A stretch of DNA of 64,000 bases. Source: Hyphomicrobiales bacterium. GTDB lineage: Bacteria; Pseudomonadota; Alphaproteobacteria; Rhizobiales; JAJFHR01. The notes below the pieces were generated by a model. That model did not search any database. It was not told where the DNA came from and saw nothing but the letters and a program-made list of their open reading frames with translations. A program made the position numbers and the translations under genes. The DNA is taken from contig JAJFHS010000053.1 of the NCBI GenBank assembly GCA_021775475.1, positions 108,271 through 172,270 of the forward strand. The letters run 5' to 3'. Shown here one piece after another: positions 58,107 to 64,000 of the stretch (position 1 is its first letter; each line of letters begins with the position of its first letter).

Positions 58107-59294
58107 ATGTCTGAATGTGAATCGTCAATTTCTGTTGCCGAGGATTACCCGGAGATCCGCGAGCAGGTAAGAGCTTTGTGTTCAAACTTCCCGGGTAAGT
58201 ACTGGCAAGGGCTGGAAGACCAGCCACCGGAGACAAGCTATCCAACCGAATTTATCGAAACCCTTACCGAGGCCGGTTATCTCGCGGCATTGATACCGGA
58301 AGAATATGGCGGTGCCGGATTGCCCATTCGCGGTGGCGGCGTCATCCTTGAAACCATTAATGCCACCGGTTGCAATGCCAGCCCGGGCCATGCACAGATG
58401 TATACCATGGGTACAATCCTGCGCCATGGATCCAAAGAACAGAAAGAGTATTTTCTACCGCAAATTGCCAGAGGCGAGTTGCGCCTGCAGGCCTTCGGTG
58501 TCACCGAGCCCACAACAGGTTCGGACACTACACAGCTCAAGACGCGCGCAGACCGGCAGGGCAACGGCTATGTGATTAATGGTCAAAAAGTTTGGACCAG
58601 CCGGGCGGCGCACTCTGATTTAATGCTGTTGCTGGCCCGCACCACGCCAGCAGACAAATGTGAAAAACGCACCGATGGTATTTCCACCTTCCTGATTGAT
58701 TTGCGCGAAGCCCAGAAGAATGGTTGCGAAATAAAGCCCATCAAAGCCATGATCAACCACAATACCTGCGAGGTGTTTTTCGACAATGTGCCCATTCCCG
58801 GCGATGCCCTTATTGGCGAGGAAGGCAAGGGGTTTCGTTATATACTGGATGGCATGAATGCCGAACGTTGCCTGGTTTCAGCTGAATCAATCGGCAATGG
58901 CCGTTATTTTGTCGAAAAAGCAGTGAATTATGCAAATGAGCGTGAGGTCTTTGGTCGCCCCATTGGTCAAAACCAGGGTATCCAGTTCCCGATTGCCCAG
59001 GGTTACGCCCAACTGGAAGCCGCTGACCTTATGGTACGAAAAGCCAGTGCCATGTTTGATGCACATATGCCCTGTGGCGCTGAAGCCAATATGTCGCGGT
59101 TGCTGGCGTCAGAGGCTGCCTGGGAATGTGCAGAAGCCTGTTTCACAACATATGGTGGCTTTGCCTTTGCGGTTGAGTACGATATTGAACGTAAATGGCG
59201 CGATGCCCGGCTTTCTCGTACGGCACCCATTTCCACAAACATGATCTTGAATTACCTCGCACAACATGTACTCGGGCTACCGCGGTCTTATTGA
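58107..59294 (+). CDS. Acyl-CoA dehydrogenase
   Basis: 395 residues from ATG 58107 with TGAGG in front; the TTG at 58095 in the track is rejected. FAD-binding phrases RLQAFGVTEPTTGSDTTQLKTRA and VINGQKVWTSRAAHSDLMLLLARTT near 130-175, EVFFDNVPIPGDALIGEEGKG, and the C-terminal domain REVFGRPIGQNQGIQFPIAQGYAQLEAADLMV. At the usual C-terminal glutamate site the sequence is RTAPISTNMI, without Glu. The glutamate in GMNAERCLVSAESIG near 257 takes the position used by isovaleryl-CoA dehydrogenase, suggesting a branched acyl substrate. Last gene of the plus-strand unit. Confidence 0.93.
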   Translation: MSECESSISVAEDYPEIREQVRALCSNFPGKYWQGLEDQPPETSYPTEFIETLTEAGYLAALIPEEYGGAGLPIRGGGVILETINATGCNASPGHAQMYTMGTILRHGSKEQKEYFLPQIARGELRLQAFGVTEPTTGSDTTQLKTRADRQGNGYVINGQKVWTSRAAHSDLMLLLARTTPADKCEKRTDGISTFLIDLREAQKNGCEIKPIKAMINHNTCEVFFDNVPIPGDALIGEEGKGFRYILDGMNAERCLVSAESIGNGRYFVEKAVNYANEREVFGRPIGQNQGIQFPIAQGYAQLEAADLMVRKASAMFDAHMPCGAEANMSRLLASEAAWECAEACFTTYGGFAFAVEYDIERKWRDARLSRTAPISTNMILNYLAQHVLGLPRSY

Positions 59295-59466
59295 GTGTTT
59301 GCCATGAGTTCTGTCTTGGGTGTTGACAGATTAACTTCTGAAAATTCCGCAATGCAAACTTCTTTCCAGTGACTATGCTGCAGTCGTCACATTTTGCCAC
59401 ACTGGACTTGCCACGATTTAGTTCCGTGTCCTTGAATGGAATATCAGCCATCAAGGAGAAACAACA

Positions 59467-59742
59467 ATGGCACGAAGACACAGTGAAGAATTCAGACATG
59501 AAGCAATACGCATTGCCCTGACGAGCGGTCTTTCACGCCGCCAGGTGGCGTCTGATTTGGGGATTGGATTTTCAACGCTCAGTAAATGGATACAAAAATC
59601 CCCTCGCGATGACATGCCGCCAGCAGCAGATTTGGATTTGGCCAGGGAGAATGAACGGCTTCGCAAAGAGAACCGCCGTCTCAAGGAGGAGCGGGATCCG
59701 CTAAAAAAGGCCACGGTGTTCTTCGTGGAGCAAAGCAAATGA
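59467..59742 (+). CDS. IS3-family transposase OrfA
   Basis: 91 residues. HTH_Tnp_1: RHSEEFRHEAIRIALTSGLSRRQVASDLGIGFSTLSKWIQ, then a leucine-zipper-like tail LARENERLRKENRRLKEERDPLKK. The A-AAA-AAG heptamer at 59703-59709 in frame with orfA is the classical -1 slippage signal; after slippage the frame is open into orfB, giving the OrfAB transposase. Start has AAGGAG. Confidence 0.95.
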   Translation: MARRHSEEFRHEAIRIALTSGLSRRQVASDLGIGFSTLSKWIQKSPRDDMPPAADLDLARENERLRKENRRLKEERDPLKKATVFFVEQSK

Positions 59743-60596
59743 GATTTGCCTTCGTTCAAGAACACTGCAGCCACATCCCTGCCGAGCGACTTTGTCATAT
59801 TATGAATATCACATCGCGTGGCTTTCGTGCCTGGCGCAGTCGTCCAGCCAGTCAACGTCAGCGCGAAGACATGGTGTTATTAGCTCACATTCGTGAGCAA
59901 CATCATCTCAGTCTTGGCAGTTACGGTCGCCCCCGTATGACGCAGGAATTGAAGGAGATGGGCATACAAGTTGGTCACCGGCGCGTAGGCCGTTTGATGC
60001 GTGACAATGGCTTTAAAGTAGTCAGAACCCATAAATACAAGACAACAACTGATAGCAATCATCGCTTCAACATTGCACCAAACCTGTTGGACCGGAACTT
60101 CGAAGCCAAGCGCCCTAACCAAAAATGGGCTGGCGATATCAGTTACATCTGGACCCGAGAGGGCTGGTTGTATCTGGCGGTGATGATTGATTTGCATTCA
60201 AGGCGTGCGATTGGCTGGGCTGTGAGCAATCGTCTCAAACGCGATCTGGCAATCCGGGCACTCAACATGGCAATTGCGTTGCGCAGACCGCCACCTGGGT
60301 GCATTCACCACACGGATCGAGGCAGCCAGTATTGCTCCCATGATTATCAAAAGCTATTGCGTGAATGCAGCTTCAAAGTATCAATGAGCGGCAGAGGCAA
60401 CTGCTACGATAACGCCGCTGTCGAAACCTTCTTCAAAACAATCAAGGCAGAACTGATCTGGCGTCGAACATGGCAGACAAGACGCCAGGCCGAGATTGCC
60501 ATCTTCGAATATATCAATGGCTTCTACAATCCGCGTAGACGTCATTCAACATTAGGAGGAAAAAGCCCTATACAATTTGAACGAAAAGCAGCCTAA
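59739..60596 (+). CDS. IS3-family transposase OrfB (DDE integrase domain)
   Basis: 285 residues as a separate ORF, normally made as the C-terminal part of OrfAB. N-terminal HTH_21 region SLGSYGRPRMTQELKEMG; integrase core from about 125 with the three acidic residues in WAGDISYIWTREGWLYLAVMID, HHTDRGSQYCS, and GNCYDNAAVETFFKTIKAEL. Ends YNPRRRHSTLGGKSPIQFE, as in IS3 elements. All catalytic residues are intact, so the element may be mobile. Confidence 0.95.
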   Translation: MRFAFVQEHCSHIPAERLCHIMNITSRGFRAWRSRPASQRQREDMVLLAHIREQHHLSLGSYGRPRMTQELKEMGIQVGHRRVGRLMRDNGFKVVRTHKYKTTTDSNHRFNIAPNLLDRNFEAKRPNQKWAGDISYIWTREGWLYLAVMIDLHSRRAIGWAVSNRLKRDLAIRALNMAIALRRPPPGCIHHTDRGSQYCSHDYQKLLRECSFKVSMSGRGNCYDNAAVETFFKTIKAELIWRRTWQTRRQAEIAIFEYINGFYNPRRRHSTLGGKSPIQFERKAA

Positions 60597-60634
60597 TCGA
60601 GAATGGGATGCGGAAATAATACGCGACAAGTCCA

Positions 60635-60830
60635 ACTTGCAGAACAACTGAACGAAGATCGGAACGAGATCAGACGATTTTTACCCCTGGCCTTCCTGGC
60701 TCCTGATATCACCGACACGATATTAAATGGAAACCAACCGGTAGATCTGACAATCAGAAAACTACGTAATCTTCCGGCATTACCCTACAGCTGGAAAGAA
60801 CAACGCCAGTTACTCGGAATGTCCACCTAA
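60635..60830 (+). pseudogene. 3' fragment of a site-specific recombinase gene cut by the IS3 element
   Basis: Immediately after the right IS end the frame reads LAEQLNEDRNEIRRFLPLAFLAPDITDTILNGNQPVDL and ends with LPYSWKEQRQLLGMST. The LAFLAPDIxxxIL-G-QP and W-EQR-LLG phrases are typical C-terminal ends of serine recombinases/DNA invertases in alphaproteobacteria. The N-terminal part is not found upstream of the IS, so most of the gene is gone. The track ORF 60603-60830 begins inside the IS. Confidence 0.75.
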
Positions 60831-61030
60831 AATTCCCGAATTCCACCATCGTTGCATTCAAACGTCTGGTCGCCAAAAGTGCTCCACAGAGACGAATGGT
60901 CAAAATCTAAAAAAATACCGAATTTCTTCAATCTCTGCACCAGACGGCAGACATCATACCCTCTAGGAACCGCCGGAATACGGGGGAAACGGAGACTGTT
61001 ATGGGTATAGTATAAAAAATGAGAAAAGAG

Positions 61031-61107
61031 TGGTGGGCCCGGCAGGACTCGAACCTGCGACCAGACCGTTATGAGCGGTCGGCTCTAACCAACTGAGCTA
61101 CAGGCCC
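61031..61107 (-). tRNA. tRNA with CAT anticodon (elongator Met or Ile2)
   Basis: 77 nt including the encoded CCA. Folds as acceptor GGGCCTG / CGGGCCC, D arm GCTC-AGTTGGTTA-GAGC, anticodon arm GACCG-CTCATAA-CGGTC, variable loop TGGTC, T arm GCAGG-TTCGAGT-CCTGC, discriminator A, then CCA. The anticodon is CAT. It is not initiator (acceptor 1:72 pair is formed); deciding between Met and lysidine-modified Ile2 needs a classifier. A T-rich stretch follows the 3' end. Confidence 0.95.
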
Positions 61108-61290
61108 CGGGGATTTGCCTACACCGAACACGGACAGAAGACAAAGGAAAACTGGTGAATTGTTGAAATTTTACCGGGACACCAAATCTGATATACATAT
61201 ACTGTGTTCTAATGGGGTCTTAATCTGTCTTCATTGAGTTATGATAATGTGCAGTCATCGTGGAACTCAACTTAAACGGGAACAGTGAAC

Positions 61291-62019
61291 ATGAACAGAC
61301 ACCTGCCATGCCTTTGGCGCACTGGCGCGCTTGCCTTAAGCATATTTCTTGTCGCCAGCCTGCCCTCGCGCGCTGAGGGGAACAATTCGAAAGCTGTAAT
61401 CTCAATTACAGGCCTGGGTGAAATCAGTGCCAGCCCCGACATTGCCCGGATAACCAGCGGTGTGGTATCGCAGGCTAAAACGGCTGCAAAATCACTGCAA
61501 TCCAACTCAGCTGCGATGACCCGGATAATCGCTGGCCTCAAGGTTGCGGGTATTGGTGCCAAAGACATTCGAACCTCCGGGTTTTCTGTTAACCCCACCT
61601 ACTTTTACGATCAGAAAAACCGCCGAAACCCACCTAAAATCATCGGCTATGAGGTGCGAAATCAGGTTCATATAACCGTGCGCCAGCGCGACGAACTTGG
61701 CAGCATTCTTGATAAGATGATTACGCTGGGGGCAAACCAGATCAATGGTATCTCCTTTGCCATCGACAAGCCGCAAAAACTGCTCGATGAGGCCCGCAAA
61801 CGTGCGGTTGAAGATGCGCTTCGCAAAGTCGAAATCTATGTGGCCGCTACCAACAGCAAGCTGGGCCGGATAATTTCCATATCTGAAGGTCAGGCACGCC
61901 CACCCGTTCGGCAATTTGTCCAAAGGCTCGAGGCCCGGAGTGTCCGCGCGGATGTCCCCATAGAAGCAGGCCAACAAGCCTTGCGAATTCAGGTCAACAT
62001 CACCTGGGAGCTGGAATAA
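61291..62019 (+). CDS. SIMPL-domain (DUF541) periplasmic protein
   Basis: 242 residues from ATG 61291 (a GTG two codons earlier is the track start). Signal peptide ALALSIFLVASLPSRAEG. The SIMPL fold follows: ISITGLGEISASPDIARITSGVVSQAKTA, GIGAKDIRTSGFSVNPTYFYDQ, VRNQVHITVRQRDELGSILDKMITLGANQINGISFAI and ARKRAVEDALRKVEIYVAATNSKLGRIISISE. Relatives are periplasmic or outer-membrane-associated proteins linked to stress protection, with unknown biochemical role. Apparently monocistronic, convergent with the cyclase gene. Confidence 0.9.
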   Translation: MNRHLPCLWRTGALALSIFLVASLPSRAEGNNSKAVISITGLGEISASPDIARITSGVVSQAKTAAKSLQSNSAAMTRIIAGLKVAGIGAKDIRTSGFSVNPTYFYDQKNRRNPPKIIGYEVRNQVHITVRQRDELGSILDKMITLGANQINGISFAIDKPQKLLDEARKRAVEDALRKVEIYVAATNSKLGRIISISEGQARPPVRQFVQRLEARSVRADVPIEAGQQALRIQVNITWELE

Positions 62020-62021
62020 AA

Positions 62022-63224
62022 CTATCCCGTGCAGGGAACAAAAAGTGTTGTCTCGCCGGGAACTCCGGGTAAAATGACATCGCGGTATTTGGTGTAAGCG
62101 TTGTCGGGCAGGCGTTTGACGAATTCTTCCGACATCAGCAAACGGCGATCAAAACTTGAACACATGTCAGCAATTCTCGAGGTGTAATTAACGTCACGCC
62201 CGATCACCGTGAAATCAAGCCGCGTGCCCGAGCCCACATTGCCATAAGCCGGATTGCCAAAATGCAGGGCAACTCCGGCATGAATGGGACACTCCCTGCC
62301 CTTTCCGCGCTCGATATTGTGCTGATCGATTGCTTTGAGAACCTTCTTTACCGCACCAAGCACGCGACCACAGGCATCAGGCCCCTGCCCGGGTTCAGCT
62401 TTGAAAACCGCTAAAACACCATCCCCGATAAATTTCAAAACTTCGCCGCCAGCAGCTTCAACATGTGGCACCACACAAGTGTAATATTCGTTTAAAACCT
62501 CGACCAGTTTTTCTTCAGACACTTGGCTGGACAGTCTGGTGAAGTTGCGCATATCCACAAACATGATGGCCGAGCGGGTGCGTTTAACCTCACCAAGGTG
62601 AATATCACCTTCCAAAATCATCGCCGCCGGTTCTGCTCCCACATACGTCGCCAGTGCCGAGTGCATACGCTGGGCCGATGATTTTATTTCAGCAATAGCG
62701 CGAAAGGCCGGCAATATCTGCTCGATCAGCTCCAGATGTGCCGATGTCAGGCCGCTTGTGTCTTTGGTGGCAAAACTCAATCCGTTTTGTACACCGTTGG
62801 AAAAAAACAACGGCAAGCAGATATAATGGGTAAAACCCTGCTCTTTAAAATCACCGACAATACCAAATTCTTCATCCGGCGTATCAGCCAGACAAAGTGA
62901 CAGGCTTTTACGATTTTCATGCACCCAGGCAAAAGGACTGTGCGTATAAAGCCCATCCGTTCTGCTACCGTATAAAATCGGAATATATGTGGAAGGCGCA
63001 CCGGGTGTCCACACCCGACCATAACCGCTTTGTTCTGCGTGCAGTGTTTCCGCCAGATACATGGCGCGTTCGACAGGGATACCCGCAATAACCAGACGCT
63101 CACAAAACCCGTCAAATATCCGGGCGGGATCTGGTTCGTTTATGGCCTCTTTCAACAACCAGTCGCTGATGTCGGCAGCGTGCATCATGTGCGCTTCTCT
63201 CTGTTTAACAGTCGTAGTGGACAT
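62022..63224 (-). CDS. Class III adenylate/guanylate cyclase with N-terminal GAF-like sensor
   Basis: 400 residues. N-terminal part (about 20-200) is GAF-like (FCERLVIAGIPVERAMYLAETLH, GFTHYICLPLFFSNGVQNGLSFATK). The cyclase domain (about 205-395) has the metal aspartates in IMFVDMRNFTRLS and FIGDGVLAVF, the lysine in GEVLKFIGDG and aspartate in RLDFTVIGRDVNYTSRI, as expected for ATP selectivity, and the transition-state Asn/Arg (NYTSR). All catalytic residues are present. It likely makes cAMP in response to a cytosolic ligand. Confidence 0.93.
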   Translation of the reverse strand: MSTTTVKQREAHMMHAADISDWLLKEAINEPDPARIFDGFCERLVIAGIPVERAMYLAETLHAEQSGYGRVWTPGAPSTYIPILYGSRTDGLYTHSPFAWVHENRKSLSLCLADTPDEEFGIVGDFKEQGFTHYICLPLFFSNGVQNGLSFATKDTSGLTSAHLELIEQILPAFRAIAEIKSSAQRMHSALATYVGAEPAAMILEGDIHLGEVKRTRSAIMFVDMRNFTRLSSQVSEEKLVEVLNEYYTCVVPHVEAAGGEVLKFIGDGVLAVFKAEPGQGPDACGRVLGAVKKVLKAIDQHNIERGKGRECPIHAGVALHFGNPAYGNVGSGTRLDFTVIGRDVNYTSRIADMCSSFDRRLLMSEEFVKRLPDNAYTKYRDVILPGVPGETTLFVPCTG

Positions 63225-63255
63225 TCAAATGTTTGCCACATTTATCGCCTCCTAA

Positions 63256-63292
63256 CTTCGTCATCCTCGGGTCAAGCCCGAGGATGACGAAG
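63256..63292. repeat. REP-like hairpin, perfect 16-bp stem
   Basis: CTTCGTCATCCTCGGG-TCAAG-CCCGAGGATGACGAAG. The CGTCATCCTCGGG...CCCGAGGATGACG core is a dispersed intergenic palindrome type in alphaproteobacteria. It lies 32 bp upstream of the cyclase start and could also serve as terminator or mRNA-end structure. Confidence 0.8.
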
Positions 63293-63409
63293 AAGGATGA
63301 TTTTGCAACCTATAAATACAACGTGTTTTAAAACAGGATCGAATTACACAAACCCAGTTGCACAGTTTCCGATCTTGCTTTATCCGGTTCAACCAAATGT
63401 ATCCTTTTT

Positions 63410-63435
63410 GTCATCCTCACCTGCGCAGGAATGAC
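63410..63435. repeat. Second REP-like element
   Basis: GTCATCCTCACCTGCGCAGGAATGAC, imperfect inverted repeat of the GTCATTCCTGCGCAGG kind, common as dispersed intergenic repeat. Lies between the cyclase and the partial hypothetical gene, just after the latter's stop. Confidence 0.6.
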
Positions 63436-63469
63436 GCCGATGGCAGGACTGTGCCAAACAAAATTTCTC

Positions 63470-64000
63470 TTAACCGACCGGTGCTTTTTCAATAAAATTA
63501 TTTCCGCCCTCATCAAAAAAACAAACACGATAAAAATTGATGTCCGTGACCTTCCTGAATGCAGCATCAACCACATAATCGAAACCATTATCGATGTGTT
63601 GATGAAATTCTTTTACAAAAACTAACAACCAGTATCCCCGACCATCGTGGTTGGATTTTCGCTCCAGGGATCCAATAATATCTCGCTCATAAGCTGCGTG
63701 ACACTTCTCCGTTGTGTAGCTTTCACCCACAAGTGAGGCCTGATCCGGTTTCCACTTCCTGACTGTCTTTGGATTTAATCGTCCAACCCCAGCAAATTCA
63801 CCTTGTTTATTCATCAACTCATTTTTTAATCTAGATTGATACCCAGCATTTTCCCCCGGGTCGCAATTCAGGCTGGGATTACAAACCGTGATCTGCAAAT
63901 TCCACTCATCTTCCGCTGTTAATCGTTTAACCTTGATGTCGATCTGATCACCCGGCGGGGTGATCATAAAGAAGCCATCTTTCGAAAGCCCTTTGTGATC
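63470..64000 (-). CDS. Hypothetical protein, partial (5' end outside window)
   Basis: The frame is open to the right edge, upstream of the track ATG at 63967 (DHKGLSKDGFF precedes it), so at least 176 residues and probably more. Readable parts: DEWNLQITVCNPSLNCDPGENAGYQSRLKNEL, GRLNPKTVRKW, TEKCHAAYERDIIGSLERKSNHDGRGYWLLVF. The cysteine spacing suggests an extracytoplasmic protein, but its N-terminus is unseen. No family recognised. Confidence 0.6.
   Translation of the reverse strand, partial: DHKGLSKDGFFMITPPGDQIDIKVKRLTAEDEWNLQITVCNPSLNCDPGENAGYQSRLKNELMNKQGEFAGVGRLNPKTVRKWKPDQASLVGESYTTEKCHAAYERDIIGSLERKSNHDGRGYWLLVFVKEFHQHIDNGFDYVVDAAFRKVTDINFYRVCFFDEGGNNFIEKAPVG

Larger units (their letters stand above)
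59403..60634 (+). mobile_element. IS3-family insertion sequence, apparently intact
   Basis: 1232 bp bounded by inverted repeats TGGACTTGCCACG (59403-59415) and CGCGACAAGTCCA (60622-60634), 11 of 13 matching. Contains orfA and orfB in the -1 relation with a slippery heptamer. A perfect 3-bp target duplication is not evident (CAC left, ACT right). It is inserted in a recombinase-like coding sequence whose 3' end remains on the right. Confidence 0.85.

Noticed and set aside
1-64000. CRISPR array or phage module
   Set aside because: No regularly spaced repeats of 23-40 bp, no cas-like, capsid, terminase or integrase genes were seen apart from the IS elements and one recombinase fragment.

Overview
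The window looks like chromosome of an alphaproteobacterium, most likely a marine or soil Hyphomicrobiales-like heterotroph. This rests on protein style (TRAP-free but rich in ABC and tripartite tricarboxylate uptake systems, AcnX, class III CoA transferases, GAF-cyclases), moderate GC, and alphaproteobacterial REP-like hairpins; no rRNA or other taxonomic marker is present. It is an accessory, catabolism-dominated stretch: four solute uptake systems, each paired with its own regulator and a set of degradative enzymes.

Layout. 1-12.9 kb (all minus): a tightly packed series reading FCD-type GntR regulator, class III CoA transferase, carboxyltransferase, biotin carrier, second carboxyltransferase, biotin carboxylase, AcnX large and small subunits; then, after a 113-bp gap, a second GntR regulator, a divergent ComA-like protein and a NitT/TauT-type ABC importer whose permease runs off the left edge. 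13.1-19.9 kb: RpiR regulator plus polar amino acid ABC importer, divergent from a dimethylglycine/sarcosine dehydrogenase-like FAD-GcvT protein. 20.5-28 kb: GAF protein, gamma-glutamyltransferase-family hydrolase and metallo-beta-lactamase-fold enzyme, divergent from a GntR regulator and a TctCBA importer. 28.2-31.4 kb: MarR-EmrA divergent from an EmrB-type exporter. 31.4-38.6 kb: second polar amino acid importer, RidA, and an operon of AhpD-like, 2OG oxygenase-like, XRE-cupin and M29/NicX-like proteins.

38.8-44.2 kb is an operon of four exported proteins (two of unknown family, one von Willebrand A, one small Cys protein), the least explicable part of the window. 44.3-48.5 kb holds two orphan genes, a deleted IS6-family element and a HipBA toxin-antitoxin pair followed by a solo IS6-like end. 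48.6-59.3 kb is a second CoA-thioester catabolic island: orphan ABC permease, two-subunit molybdenum hydroxylase, MmgE/PrpD protein, two divergent class III CoA transferases, enoyl-CoA hydratase, HMG-CoA-lyase-like enzyme and acyl-CoA dehydrogenase. It ends at an intact IS3-family element inserted in a recombinase remnant about 0.2 kb from a CAT-anticodon tRNA gene, which looks like an island edge. The right end carries a SIMPL-domain protein, a class III nucleotide cyclase, REP-like hairpins and a partial gene.

Functional reading (inference): the genes import small organic acids or amino-acid derivatives, activate them as CoA thioesters and break them down. The CoA transferase / dual carboxyltransferase / AcnX operon and the exported-protein operon are the best candidates for something undescribed. 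All starts were chosen by eye from ribosome-binding sites and overlaps, and no database search was possible.
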